Position numbers and translations under genes: made by a program
Assembly (NCBI RefSeq): GCF_026230195.1
Contig: NZ_CP036501.1
Location: 2,480,001-2,544,000, forward strand
Reading direction: 5' to 3'
Origin: Candidatus Paraluminiphilus aquimaris
GTDB lineage: Bacteria > Pseudomonadota > Gammaproteobacteria > Pseudomonadales > Halieaceae
DNA length: 64,000 nt
Shown: positions 38,524 to 47,383 of the stretch, in pieces
Layout: the number at the start of each line of letters is the position of its first letter
How positions within the stretch are numbered: position 1 is the first letter of the stretch
The notes under the pieces: model-generated
What the model was told of the DNA's origin: nothing
The model's input: only the letters and a program-made list of their open reading frames with translations
Databases searched by the model: none

Positions 38524-39696
38524 TTAAGCCCTGAGACCGAGGTAGTCCTCGAAATTCCAACGATAAAACCGATCGAGCTCTTCTTTAGTGGGCTCAACTG
38601 CGTCCAAACTGCGCTCAAAATCGCCATAGGGATCACTGCCACCCTCAGGGTGAGGGTAGTCGGTGTTGAACATCAAAATATCCTTACCCACATTTCGAAG
38701 AATCCATCCGGTATTTTCAGTGTGCATAGGCGCCACACGAATTTGCCGCTGAAAATACTCCGAGGGTTTCATGGAGAGCTTTTTCAGCCCTTGATCAAAT
38801 TTACCTAACAGCGAGACACCCATATCCAGATTCATCAACGTAGCGGGAACCCAATTGGCACCCAGTTCAATGATCCCGATTTTGAGCTCAGGGAAACGCT
38901 CTAATACACCGTCATAAATCATGCAGGTAATCCAGCGCTCGATGCTGTGGTGGACCACGGGAAGATCTTTTGGCTTCGTTGTCTCGATGTTACCAATATT
39001 GCCCTCAAGCACACGCTCCACTCCGGTGTTCATGTACACCGATGGCATATTTTGACCGCTGCCAATGTGCAGTGTGACGGGCACACCCGCATCTTGCATC
39101 ATCGACCAGAGAGGATCGTAGGCGATGTGCGATGGTGCTCTCCCTTCAACCGCGTCACTCCCTATCCAAATCGCATTAACCCCTAAATCCAAGGCAAGTT
39201 TGAGCGATGTAAGCGCACGCTCAGGATCACGCAAGGACAGATAGCCCACTGAAAGTAGTCGTGGATCATCCGCACAGAAGTCTGCCATTCCACGATTAAG
39301 TGCATCGCAACCGCCGTACACCACATCCATATCGCTTGAGCGCGCAAACCGCGCAGCACCCACCGAGGGAAAGATCAATTGCGAGCTGACACCCATGATG
39401 TCCAACGCAGCACTGCGCTCAACTTTCTCGACAGCGCCATAAGCACTCCACATATTACGCTTGCCGGGGTGCGCAAAAATATTTGAACGAAGCGCCTCGG
39501 TCAGGTCCGGATCAGCGCCAGCTAAACGTTTGTTAGCCGCGTTCATGAGGGGATCCAGCGCTGACATGTTTAGATCAAACGCTCCCGTCTCCAAGTTATT
39601 TTTAACGTACTCAGACGCATAGCTTTCAAGCCAACCACGAGCCTCAATAATGTGACTGTCAGCATCGTGAATAATTCGACCTTCTTTGTGTGACAT
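38524..39696 (-). CDS. Amidohydrolase-family hydrolase/decarboxylase (second)
   Basis: 390 aa from the ATG at 39696 (MSHKEGRIIHDADSHIIEAR), which follows GAGGTCC; the longer frame to 39888 is not homologous. DADSHI (DxH) gives the N-terminal metal ligands, then TLHIGSGQN, VHHSIERWITCMIYDGVLER and the C-terminal aspartate in MFNTDYPHPEGGSDPYGDF. It resembles PF04909 members of ring-cleavage pathways (decarboxylase or hydratase-like). Divergent from the GPH-type transporter gene, suggesting a shared regulatory region at 39697-39838. Confidence 0.87.
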   Translation of the reverse strand: MSHKEGRIIHDADSHIIEARGWLESYASEYVKNNLETGAFDLNMSALDPLMNAANKRLAGADPDLTEALRSNIFAHPGKRNMWSAYGAVEKVERSAALDIMGVSSQLIFPSVGAARFARSSDMDVVYGGCDALNRGMADFCADDPRLLSVGYLSLRDPERALTSLKLALDLGVNAIWIGSDAVEGRAPSHIAYDPLWSMMQDAGVPVTLHIGSGQNMPSVYMNTGVERVLEGNIGNIETTKPKDLPVVHHSIERWITCMIYDGVLERFPELKIGIIELGANWVPATLMNLDMGVSLLGKFDQGLKKLSMKPSEYFQRQIRVAPMHTENTGWILRNVGKDILMFNTDYPHPEGGSDPYGDFERSLDAVEPTKEELDRFYRWNFEDYLGLRA

Positions 39697-39838
39697 AAGG
39701 ACCTCGCTAATGTCGGTAAGTAATGCAATTGACCATTGTTGTCTGTAAGCTAACGCTTTTATTAAAGTCTGACAATAATAAGTTTTCGAGAACATCGTCA
39801 TTTTGGTGTGACGAGGGTCTTGGCTAAGGGTCTTCATT

Positions 39839-41386
39839 TTGAACAACACAGACACAGCAGGCAGCCTGCGCCTGAGCTTTGGAACCAAGCTTGCCTTTGG
39901 CTCCGGCGCGATGGCGGAAGCTGTCTACATGGGGCTTTTCAACACATTTATCACCATTTTTTACAATCAAGTCATAGGCTTATCGAATACTTTAATCGGT
40001 ATCGCCATCATGCTGGCCCTCGTGGGCGATGCGCTTACCGACCCTGTTGTCGGCATACTTTCTGATCGGTGGCGTGGAAGATATGGTCGCAGACACCCCT
40101 TCATGTTTGTCGCGCCTGTGCCACTTGCCTTAATGGTTTACTGTATTTTTAATCCGCCCGAGGGCCTCGTTGAGGGCAGCCACCAGCTCGGTTTGTTTCT
40201 CTGGCTGGCCCTAACCACCATCTTAAGTCGGGCATTTCTAACGCTGTACAGTGTCCCGCACCTTGCGCTAGGCGGTGAACTATCCAAGGACCAGTTTCAA
40301 CGCTCGCAACTGTTCAGCGCCAATACGATGATTGGTGCTGCATCCGGTGCACTCGTGGCGATTTCCACCTGGGGTTATTTTTTTGCAGGAGAGCGAGTAC
40401 GAGCAAGCGATGGGCAACTGGTACCCGGTCACCTCGACCCAGCCGCCTATGGACCCATGGTCATCTGTGCCTGCGCTGCGATCGTCATCGCCGTTTGGGG
40501 GTGTGCGCTACTGACACTCAAGCATGTCGAACGGTTGACCGAGGCACCTGCACCCACAGAGCGATTCACCATCATCATGCTCTTTCGAGAAATTCTTGGC
40601 ACCTTCAAAAACCGCAACTACCTCATTCTCATGGTCGGCTATTTTTTCTTCATGATCACGAGCGGAATTTATGACACCTTTAACGTCTTCATAAATACGT
40701 ATTTCTGGGAGCTTGCTCCCGAAGAGATCAAATACTTTGGCTTCATAGCCTTACCCATGATTATCGTCGGGGCGCTCGCCTCGCCAGTGCTTCAGAAAAA
40801 GTTCGATCGTAAGCCAGTCATTGTGACAGCGCTGATTTTCATGACCATCTTTGCGCAATTAGTGATTGATCTTAGGCTTCTTGGATTACTGCCCGCCAAC
40901 CACGATGAGAATTTACTCCCCATTCTTATCGCCAATGCTGGCGCATTCGCCCTGACGATTGGCGTTGGAGGGGTGGCGATCATGGGCATGATTGGCGATC
41001 TTATCGATGAAAACGAACTCACCACGGGGCTTCGACAAGACGGTTTGTTTTTCTCCGCTCGCGCCTTCTTTGCAAAAGCCTCTTATTCTGTAGGCCACCT
41101 ATTTGCAGGCATTGCCTTAGATCTCTACGTCCGACTACCTTTCGAGGCTGTGCCTGGCCAACTAGAGGAGGCCATACTCACGCGAATGGGCATCGTTGCG
41201 GGCCCCGCTATGGCGGTCTCAGCGGTCATAGCGGTGTTTGTGTACAGCCGTTATGACCTCACCGCCGCGCGACACCGAGCAATAGTCGCCGAATTAGACA
41301 AACGTAATAGTGAATCGCGATCTGATCAAAAAAGGCCAGAAATGGAAGCCCGCCTATCCGATAACGATACGGGATTCGATGCCTGA
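39839..41386 (+). CDS. GPH-family (MelB-like) MFS symporter
   Basis: 515-aa inner-membrane transporter with twelve predicted helices. GPH signatures: KLAFGSGAMAEAVYMGLFNT and DALTDPVVGILSDRWRGRYG then RRHPFMFVAPVPL (the DxxTDPxxGxxSDR loop). Family members move sugars, glucuronides and also steroids, aromatic or terpenoid compounds with Na+ or H+. Start is a TTG at 39839 preceded by AAGGG; no in-frame ATG gives the complete first helix. Placed beside the amidohydrolase cluster it probably imports its substrate (inference). Confidence 0.88.
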   Translation: MNNTDTAGSLRLSFGTKLAFGSGAMAEAVYMGLFNTFITIFYNQVIGLSNTLIGIAIMLALVGDALTDPVVGILSDRWRGRYGRRHPFMFVAPVPLALMVYCIFNPPEGLVEGSHQLGLFLWLALTTILSRAFLTLYSVPHLALGGELSKDQFQRSQLFSANTMIGAASGALVAISTWGYFFAGERVRASDGQLVPGHLDPAAYGPMVICACAAIVIAVWGCALLTLKHVERLTEAPAPTERFTIIMLFREILGTFKNRNYLILMVGYFFFMITSGIYDTFNVFINTYFWELAPEEIKYFGFIALPMIIVGALASPVLQKKFDRKPVIVTALIFMTIFAQLVIDLRLLGLLPANHDENLLPILIANAGAFALTIGVGGVAIMGMIGDLIDENELTTGLRQDGLFFSARAFFAKASYSVGHLFAGIALDLYVRLPFEAVPGQLEEAILTRMGIVAGPAMAVSAVIAVFVYSRYDLTAARHRAIVAELDKRNSESRSDQKRPEMEARLSDNDTGFDA

Positions 41387-41453
41387 GCAATAACGCAGTA
41401 CAGGACGTTGAGACAGACGGCGCTCCCGCACTGAGGGCGCGGCCTCAGCCGAC

Positions 41454-42515
41454 CTACTTGAGGACCGGTTGCACACCGCCAATGGTAATCAGCGATTCAA
41501 CACAATCGCGAATAGATTCGTCGAGCGACCGAAACTCCATGCCCAAGGCATCTTTAATTCGATCATTTCGCAGCTCACATCCGCCCCATATAGCTCTAAA
41601 TTGAGCTTCTCGGGCCTTAACCTTGTCGGGCAATGGATCAACTAACGTCGCGCCCGCAAACCCCAACTCGGGCAAGAGCCGATCAATACTCGCGCACACA
41701 TCTTCCACATTGCGGGTCTCCGTCGACCACGCAATAAACCGCTCCCCATTCTTCAAACCATCTCGCTCGAGCATCCGGATGTGCGCCTCAGCCACATCGC
41801 GCACGTCGACCGTATACCAAGGACGATAGGCCCCCACGATATTTTGACTGTAACGACCGAGCAGCATCGTCTCGATATGGTGTTGCCAGGGCCCTCGCTC
41901 CTTCTGATGGCGTGCCAAGATAGGTCCCACGTTGTCGCCAGGGCAGCAGGTGATTGCATCCCATCGTCCACTCGCATGAGCCGCGTCGGAAAAGGCACGT
42001 TCAGCAATGACCTTGCCTATAGAGTATCCCTGACCACGCGCCGTCGTACGGTTTGGGTTTTGCTCATCGGGGTACCGGCCCTCAAAGAGAACCGGCCGTC
42101 GCACGAGCTCCTGCATATCTTGTTCTGAGATGACGGCGGCTATGCTGGAAGTGACCACCACACGATTGACCGAACCGGATCGATTGACACTGTCGATGAT
42201 GTGATCACAAACACGTTTCACATAGCCTTCATCGTCATAGCTGGACACGTGCGAGAGATGCGCAACGCCGTGACACCCTTGAAATATCTCATCAAAGCAT
42301 CCCGGCGTGTCAAGATCCGCGGCGTGCAGGGTCAGGCGGCCACTTGCATGACCGGGCATGGACGTTAAAAAGCCCGTCTTCTCTTCATCAGAAACGTCGC
42401 GGACACAGGCGCGAACACGATAACCTTTATCCAGTAACTGTTTGACGACCCAGCCACCAATAAAGCCAGCGCTTCCTGTTACGGCTACAGTGCCACCCTT
42501 TGGAATTGGCGCCAT
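41454..42515 (-). CDS. NAD(P)-dependent epimerase/reductase, dihydroflavonol-reductase-like
   Basis: 353-aa extended SDR. Rossmann motif TGSAGFIGGWVVKQLLDKGY, catalytic Tyr/Lys in GQGYSIGKVIAERAF, and a CCPGDNVGPILARHQKE loop as in DFR/cinnamoyl-CoA reductase-like enzymes. Reduces carbonyls or isomerises hydroxyls of unknown substrates with NAD(P)H. GGGGGGAG precedes the ATG. It may share a transcript with the VOC gene (18-nt gap). Confidence 0.85.
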   Translation of the reverse strand: MAPIPKGGTVAVTGSAGFIGGWVVKQLLDKGYRVRACVRDVSDEEKTGFLTSMPGHASGRLTLHAADLDTPGCFDEIFQGCHGVAHLSHVSSYDDEGYVKRVCDHIIDSVNRSGSVNRVVVTSSIAAVISEQDMQELVRRPVLFEGRYPDEQNPNRTTARGQGYSIGKVIAERAFSDAAHASGRWDAITCCPGDNVGPILARHQKERGPWQHHIETMLLGRYSQNIVGAYRPWYTVDVRDVAEAHIRMLERDGLKNGERFIAWSTETRNVEDVCASIDRLLPELGFAGATLVDPLPDKVKAREAQFRAIWGGCELRNDRIKDALGMEFRSLDESIRDCVESLITIGGVQPVLK

Positions 42516-42533
42516 GAGTCTCCCCCCTTATCG

Positions 42534-43484
42534 CTACCACGTTTTCTGTTTTAAATGACTAACGGAAAAATCGTCTTGTGTTTTTGGTTGAATCAAACTG
42601 ATGAGATTGCCATCAGGGTCTCTTAAACAGACCTCCCAACCATCAACAGACATAGCGGGCGACGATAAAAATGCGACACCCAGACCCGTCAAACGCTCAT
42701 ATTCTTTTTGTAGATCCGAGACCTCAAAAGCAACTTTGTTGTACCCGAGATCTTCGATTGCTGCCGTTCGCTGAGGCTCCGGCGTCACTGGATTCACAAA
42801 TTGCCACATCTCCAAAATCATGTTGCCAATATCAAACCAAGCGGCTCGGATCATGACATTGTCGTACCCGGCAACCTCGTCAAACCGAGGCCCGGATGCC
42901 CGATCCGTCCGTCGATTGGGCTTGGCATCAAACAAAAGAGAATAAAACTCAACCAAACGATCAAGATCGGGCGATACCAACGCTGCATGTGAGAACCAAA
43001 TAGGCCCCTCAAATGGCGTGTGATCGAGGTGCTCGGTTTCGTACATGATGCCGTCGTGATCTCTGGCGTACGCGTAGTAGACGCCCTGCCCTAACAAATG
43101 AACGGGCTGTTCTCCGCGACTAACCGACGTAGCGCCCCCATCCATTAGACGCTGATAAATATCTTGGGAGGTCGGCGACTGATAGCAGACATGCGTGATG
43201 CCCGGTCCTTTTACAGGCAGGACGGCAGAAGGTGGAAGATCAGATCGGTCGTACTCAGAGAGCTTCAAATAACCATTGGGGAATGCCAGTACAGCGCTAC
43301 TACTCGGCGTTGAGAACCCCAGACTGCCGTCCTCGATCTGCATCGTTTCGGGCGTGCTATGCAGGTCTACACCGAGGGCTTCTGAATAAAATTCAACCGA
43401 TGCCTTTAAATCGCTGACTGACATACCAACGTGGTGGATGCCGATAACGCTTGACGTGCTTAACTCAGATTGACCACTACTCAC
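42534..43484 (-). CDS. Two-module VOC (glyoxalase/dioxygenase superfamily) protein
   Basis: 316 aa with two vicinal-oxygen-chelate modules. Module 1 (about 15-155) keeps all four candidate metal ligands: H18 (IGIHHVGMSV), E77 (YLKLSEY), H98 (ITHVCYQS) and E149 (MYETEH). Module 2 (about 162-300) keeps H166 and E225 but has K250 and S296 at the other two. This differs from classical type I extradiol dioxygenases, whose metal sits in the C-terminal module. It may be an epimerase, isomerase, thiol transferase or dioxygenase. GTG start at 43484; between SDR-type genes. Confidence 0.8.
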   Translation of the reverse strand: MSSGQSELSTSSVIGIHHVGMSVSDLKASVEFYSEALGVDLHSTPETMQIEDGSLGFSTPSSSAVLAFPNGYLKLSEYDRSDLPPSAVLPVKGPGITHVCYQSPTSQDIYQRLMDGGATSVSRGEQPVHLLGQGVYYAYARDHDGIMYETEHLDHTPFEGPIWFSHAALVSPDLDRLVEFYSLLFDAKPNRRTDRASGPRFDEVAGYDNVMIRAAWFDIGNMILEMWQFVNPVTPEPQRTAAIEDLGYNKVAFEVSDLQKEYERLTGLGVAFLSSPAMSVDGWEVCLRDPDGNLISLIQPKTQDDFSVSHLKQKTW

Positions 43485-43507
43485 AACGCTGTGTCCTCGC
43501 TTATGTA

Positions 43508-44314
43508 TTATTTTCGAGTATTCAAAAGCTCATCTCGCCGCTTTTGGTAGTCGGCGGAGGTGGCCTTATCGCTGCGCTCGAGCTCCTCGGGCACATACCA
43601 GTGCAAGCGGTCACCGTGATAGGCGCTCCAAACGGCTCTCGCAACTTCGATAGGCGCAATGGTTCTCCTCTCGTCGGTTAGATCTGCATTCAACTTCGGT
43701 ATCTTTTCGTAGGTACCGGCCACCTCTCCATTCTTATAGCGTGCACCGGCCCATAAAGGCGTATCGATAATCCCTGGCATGACGTCTGCCACACGAATAC
43801 CGAGTCGCGAGAGTTCGACACTCATAGCGTGCGTAAACCCCTTTATGGCGTACTTGGTCGCTGTGTAAGTAGCCATTCCTGCCGCGCCATAGATTGCGGC
43901 CGACGAAGACGTGCTGATGCACAGCGCACCGTTGGTGTTTTTTAAGTAGGGAATCGACGCATGAAAACCATTGAGAACACCCACTAGATTGATGTCGACC
44001 ATGTCCCGCGTCTTCTGCATTGGTAAGTCCTCAAAATACCCACCAATTGCAATGCCCGCGTTATTGAACATGATGTCTAACCGACCGCTGCTCTGCGAGC
44101 AAAAGTCTGCGATCGCAGCCTCAAGCTCGCTTGAATTACGAACATCCACACAGTACGTGGGGCAGCGCTCTGTCAACTCATTGGACAGCACGTCCAAGGC
44201 GTCTCGACTCGCATCGCAAGCACCTACAATCCACCCCTGGCTGTGAAACAGCAACGCTGTAGCCTTACCAATGCCGCTCGCCGCACCCGTAATAAAGATA
44301 GTTTTATTGTCCAA
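43508..44314 (-). CDS. Short-chain dehydrogenase/reductase
   Basis: 268-aa classical SDR. Cofactor motif TGAASGIGKA (10-19), NNAG (84-87), catalytic Ser near 138, Y150 and K154 (YTATK), and the GIIDTPLW segment following a PG. NAD(H)/NADP(H) preference is not clear. TTG start at 44314. It is divergent from the TetR regulator across 160 bp, which suggests direct regulation of SDR-VOC-epimerase by that regulator. Confidence 0.88.
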   Translation of the reverse strand: MDNKTIFITGAASGIGKATALLFHSQGWIVGACDASRDALDVLSNELTERCPTYCVDVRNSSELEAAIADFCSQSSGRLDIMFNNAGIAIGGYFEDLPMQKTRDMVDINLVGVLNGFHASIPYLKNTNGALCISTSSSAAIYGAAGMATYTATKYAIKGFTHAMSVELSRLGIRVADVMPGIIDTPLWAGARYKNGEVAGTYEKIPKLNADLTDERRTIAPIEVARAVWSAYHGDRLHWYVPEELERSDKATSADYQKRRDELLNTRK

Positions 44315-44400
44315 TGTCCTTATTCTTCCTTCTTATAGGCCTTTTTGCAGGCTCACCTTTCGAACCCATCGACCACATTGAGTATGCCATAGAGGTTAGG

Positions 44401-44449
44401 GGTATCATCGCAACTATTAGGTATTGCCTCTGATAAAGTGGTGGTATCA
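44401..44449. promoter_or_regulatory. Repeated GGTATCA elements in the SDR/TetR divergent gap
   Basis: GGTATCA occurs at 44401-44407 and at 44443-44449, 42 bp apart (four helical turns), the second within the near-palindrome GTGGTATCAC; a GGTATTGCC variant lies between them. TetR-family regulators usually bind palindromes next to their own gene, so this is a candidate operator. Inferred from position and repetition only. Confidence 0.35.
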
Positions 44450-44474
44450 CGTTGTTTCATGTACAACCCTATTT

Positions 44475-45083
44475 ATGTCGCAAAAAAGAGCCACTAACGC
44501 CCCGAAGAGAACTCGCTTAAGTCCCGACGCTAGACGCGATCAGATATTGGATGTTGCGAAAAACTTGGTCGTTGCGCACGGACTGCAGTTGTTCTCAATA
44601 AAGAAGCTCGCGGTCGAAGCCGAGGTGAGTGAACCGCTTCTTTTTCATTACTTTTCATCGCGAACAGCGCTGCTACAACAGCTTCTTCGTCGTGAATTTA
44701 CACGCCTAGTAACTGGCTTGAATGCATCTTTAAATGGCGCTGACACCTTGGATGCAGTTTTGCGTGTATACGTCTCAATGAACTACGACCAGTGTGTCGA
44801 AGAAAGCGTCATCAACCTGCTGCTTTCTGAGCCAGATATCGCGGAAGCGGTTGAGGCGGACGTGTCCGAGAACCGTGAAATACGGGAAAAAATGCTGGTC
44901 TCGACCATCGCAGGTAACCTCAACGTCAGTAAAAAGACGGCGGCAATGTTCGCGCTTATGGCATCGGCAGCATCGCTCTCCGCGGCAAGATTTGCGCATA
45001 AGTACGGTATCGATCGCCACAATTCCGTCGAGACAACGATTAACTTTATTAAAGCGGGATTCGAAGCACATCGCGCGCATTAG
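44475..45083 (+). CDS. TetR/AcrR-family transcriptional regulator
   Basis: 202 aa from the ATG at 44475 (MSQKRATNAPKRTRLSPDAR). The N-terminal helix-turn-helix region is RRDQILDVAKNLVVAHGLQL, FSIKKLAVEAEVSEPLLFHY, FSSRTALLQQLL, typical of TetR repressors. The C-terminal ligand-binding half is all-helical and not assignable to a ligand. It is divergent from the SDR gene and 29 nt upstream of the hydrolase gene, so it likely controls both sides. Earlier in-frame start codons give an unlikely N-terminus. Confidence 0.9.
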   Translation: MSQKRATNAPKRTRLSPDARRDQILDVAKNLVVAHGLQLFSIKKLAVEAEVSEPLLFHYFSSRTALLQQLLRREFTRLVTGLNASLNGADTLDAVLRVYVSMNYDQCVEESVINLLLSEPDIAEAVEADVSENREIREKMLVSTIAGNLNVSKKTAAMFALMASAASLSAARFAHKYGIDRHNSVETTINFIKAGFEAHRAH

Positions 45084-45112
45084 TGCGATTTTTGAGGGAC
45101 GTTTAACTAACC

Positions 45113-45988
45113 ATGGAAGACTACCAACACGGTTACTTCGAAACCGGTGGGTGCCGCCTTCACTTTGTGGAAGCGGGTGCCGGCCCGCTTCTGATTCTGT
45201 ACCACGGCTTCCCCATGTTTTGGTTCTCGTTTTACCCGCAAATTGAAGCACTCAAAACGCAATTTAGGGTGGTTGCCATTGACGGACCGGGCGTAAACTT
45301 GTCGTCGAAGCCAGCCAACATCGAACTCTACAAACTGGAAAATCTCGCGCTTCAGATCGATGAACTCGCGCAACACCTTCATGGCGATGAGCCCTTTTAC
45401 CTCGTAGGGCACGATTGGGGTGGTGCGTTAGTCTGGGCGTATGCTCAGCACTACCCTCATCGATTGCACAAGGTTGTTGCGATCAATGCGCCGCCCGCGA
45501 ACCAGCTCATCGAGCTACTCGCCTCTAACAGCGAGCAACAACGCCGCTCCAGTTACATGTGGTCAATGCGAGAGGGTGAACTCCACACGTCAATGACAGA
45601 AAATGGGGCTGCACGCGTCTGGGAACGGGCTTACGCGCCGTTTAGAGGCCGCCCCCACTACACCAAAGAGCATGACGAAATCATGCGCATAGGCCTCGCC
45701 CAACCAGGTGCAATTGACGGTGGTATCAATTGGTATCGGGCCAATATTCCGCCTCTAGGTGGCATTACCGATGCTGACTTCTGGCCGTCAAGAGATGCGA
45801 AGACAGATGTGCCCGCGTTGCTGATCTGGGGTGAGAAGGATCAAACATTCATTCCCCAGTTCATTGATGACCTACACCGCTATGCGACCCAGCTGTCAGT
45901 TGAAATTCTGCCAGGCGTCGGGCACACACCCATGCTGGAAGTGCCTGAGATCACGAACAAGACGTTAAGCGATTTTCTAAGCGCCTGA
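45113..45988 (+). CDS. Alpha/beta hydrolase, epoxide-hydrolase-like
   Basis: 291 aa. Oxyanion motif HGFP (31-34), nucleophile D101 in VGHDWGGALVW, acid D243 (LLIWGEKDQTF) and base H271 (GVGHTPMLEVPE) form the complete triad of epoxide hydrolases/fluoroacetate and haloalkane dehalogenases. A cap region lies at about 145-215 (a WYRAN stretch could hold one lid residue). Follows the TetR gene by 29 nt on the same strand. Substrate unknown. Confidence 0.87.
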   Translation: MEDYQHGYFETGGCRLHFVEAGAGPLLILYHGFPMFWFSFYPQIEALKTQFRVVAIDGPGVNLSSKPANIELYKLENLALQIDELAQHLHGDEPFYLVGHDWGGALVWAYAQHYPHRLHKVVAINAPPANQLIELLASNSEQQRRSSYMWSMREGELHTSMTENGAARVWERAYAPFRGRPHYTKEHDEIMRIGLAQPGAIDGGINWYRANIPPLGGITDADFWPSRDAKTDVPALLIWGEKDQTFIPQFIDDLHRYATQLSVEILPGVGHTPMLEVPEITNKTLSDFLSA

Positions 45989-46019
45989 ACATCATGAGAA
46001 TCAAGGTGGTTTCCTCTAT

Positions 46020-46727
46020 TTAGGATCCGCTCCGGGCAGCCGCCTGTTTCATCGCCTCTGCCACCATACGTTGCTCTGAACCATCAAGGCGCGCTTTAAG
46101 ACCGCGATCCATTTCAGCTATAACGCGCGCTGCATGCTCATTCTGTTGTATCCGACCCCAATAAGCCTCGGTTTTCACCAGTCCCAAAACAGGATTACTG
46201 ATACCCAGTCGAGGCAGTGTCCGGTCACACATATAGAGCGCGGGAACTAGACTGCAGTCTGCGCGAGTGAGTTCACTGCCTCCGGCGGCATATCCATCGG
46301 CCGTAAGATATTCTTCCAGAGCAGTCACACCGCGTACGACTTGAGCGGTCAGTAGATCAATGATCGCTTGATTAGGCTCTGGCACCCGCATTTGACCAAG
46401 CGCCAGGAAAATATTGTCCATCAGATAAGTGTCTGCGATTCGGCTCAATACTCGAATATTCGCACGCTCGATAGGCGTGTTACCGACGAGTGACTGCTGC
46501 GGGTACAACTCGTCAATATACTCAGCGATTACCTCTGACTCAGGAATAAGACCCTCGTCGGTTTTCAAAATAGGAATTCGCCCTATAGGAGATACCTCTT
46601 TCAGCTTCCCGGAGAAAAATTGAACCACCGGCAACTCGAAGCTAAAGTCATCAGAAACCCCCATAGCGTAAATTTGCATGCGCACTTTTGCGCTGTAAGG
46701 ACTTAAATCACCGCTGTAAAGTATCAT
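46020..46727 (-). CDS. Glutathione S-transferase family protein
   Basis: 235 aa. Thioredoxin-like N-domain MILYSGDLSPYSAKVRMQIY (S9 near the thiol site), cis-proline and ESEVIAEYIDELYPQQ glutathione loop, then an all-helical C-domain. Resembles bacterial stringent-starvation-protein A/GST-like proteins. I start at the ATG at 46727, with AAGGA at a proper distance, instead of 46739 or 46778. Convergent with the hydrolase gene. It may conjugate glutathione or act as an isomerase in the neighbouring pathway. Confidence 0.83.
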   Translation of the reverse strand: MILYSGDLSPYSAKVRMQIYAMGVSDDFSFELPVVQFFSGKLKEVSPIGRIPILKTDEGLIPESEVIAEYIDELYPQQSLVGNTPIERANIRVLSRIADTYLMDNIFLALGQMRVPEPNQAIIDLLTAQVVRGVTALEEYLTADGYAAGGSELTRADCSLVPALYMCDRTLPRLGISNPVLGLVKTEAYWGRIQQNEHAARVIAEMDRGLKARLDGSEQRMVAEAMKQAAARSGS

Positions 46728-46802
46728 TGCTACACTCATCCTTTTTATAGTAAATCTATAATAGCAGAGGAAACGCACCCGAGTGAGTGTTTAAGGAGCT
46801 AT

Positions 46803-47030
46803 TTGAAACGGTTAGCCATCATTTTAGGGTACTGCGCTGGCACTGCGTTTTTGCTCGGAGGTACAGGGTTTGTTGTCGGATTCTTCGGACCACTACTGAT
46901 CGGATTACTGATCGGCTCTGAACCCAATCAAGGCCCGTTATGGGGAATATTTATTTTGGGACCGGGTGGAGTGATTCTTGGATTTTTCTTTGGCGCGTTT
47001 GTTGGCTACAAGAAAACTCGACATAAATGA
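46803..47030 (+). CDS. 75-aa membrane protein with glycine-rich helices
   Basis: Starts at a TTG (46803) just after AAGGAG. Two hydrophobic helices (AIILGYCAGTAFLLGGTGFV then VGFFGPLLIGLLIG; WGIFILGPGGVILGFFFGAF) and a basic tail (YKKTRHK). Glycine spacing suggests tight helix packing. No family recognised. A terminator follows at 47127. Confidence 0.65.
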   Translation: MKRLAIILGYCAGTAFLLGGTGFVVGFFGPLLIGLLIGSEPNQGPLWGIFILGPGGVILGFFFGAFVGYKKTRHK

Positions 47031-47126
47031 AGACAGTCAGGTCCAGTGCATGCGGGCTATAGCCAGTCGCTTTCGGGTGATGCGCGATAACTTTTTTCCA
47101 ACCCACCATTGAGCAGGATAAAAAAA

Positions 47127-47148
47127 GGACTCAGCGAGTCCCTTTTTT
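47127..47148 (+). terminator. Bidirectional intrinsic terminator
   Basis: GGACTC, loop AGC, GAGTCC forms a 6-bp stem with six T after it (47143-47148) and six A before it (47121-47126). It can stop plus-strand transcripts from 46803 and minus-strand tRNA-Ser transcripts. Confidence 0.85.
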
Positions 47149-47153
47149 ATTAG

Positions 47154-47244
47154 TGGCGGAGAAGGAGGGATTCGAACCCTCGATACGCGATTAACGTATA
47201 CTCCCTTAGCAGGGGAGCGCCTTCAGCCACTCGGCCACTTCTCC
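47154..47244 (-). tRNA. tRNA-Ser (anticodon GCT)
   Basis: 91-nt minus-strand class II tRNA. Acceptor GGAGAAG pairs with CTTCTCC, D-loop GAGTGGCTGAAGG, anticodon loop CTGCTAA (GCT, reads AGC/AGU) between CTCCC and GGGAG, a long variable arm (TACGTTAATCGCGTA), T-arm GGTTCGAATCC and encoded CCA (47154-47156). Part of the alaS-lysC-csrA-tRNA-Ser neighbourhood. Confidence 0.96.
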
Positions 47245-47383
47245 GTATTCTGGCGCGTGTCGTCGTTAAAATAACGCTGCGAAACCCCCGGTTTAAGGGC
47301 ATCGCTCAACAAGCGCGCGAGAATATCACAATCGATACGAATTGCGATATCTCGAGCCCACAAAATGCCGAGCAACGAATCTC

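Noticed and set aside
39697-39888. Longer N-terminus for the second amidohydrolase
   Set aside because: The added 64 residues resemble untranslated leader; the ATG at 39696 with GAGGTCC starts at the family's usual N-terminus.
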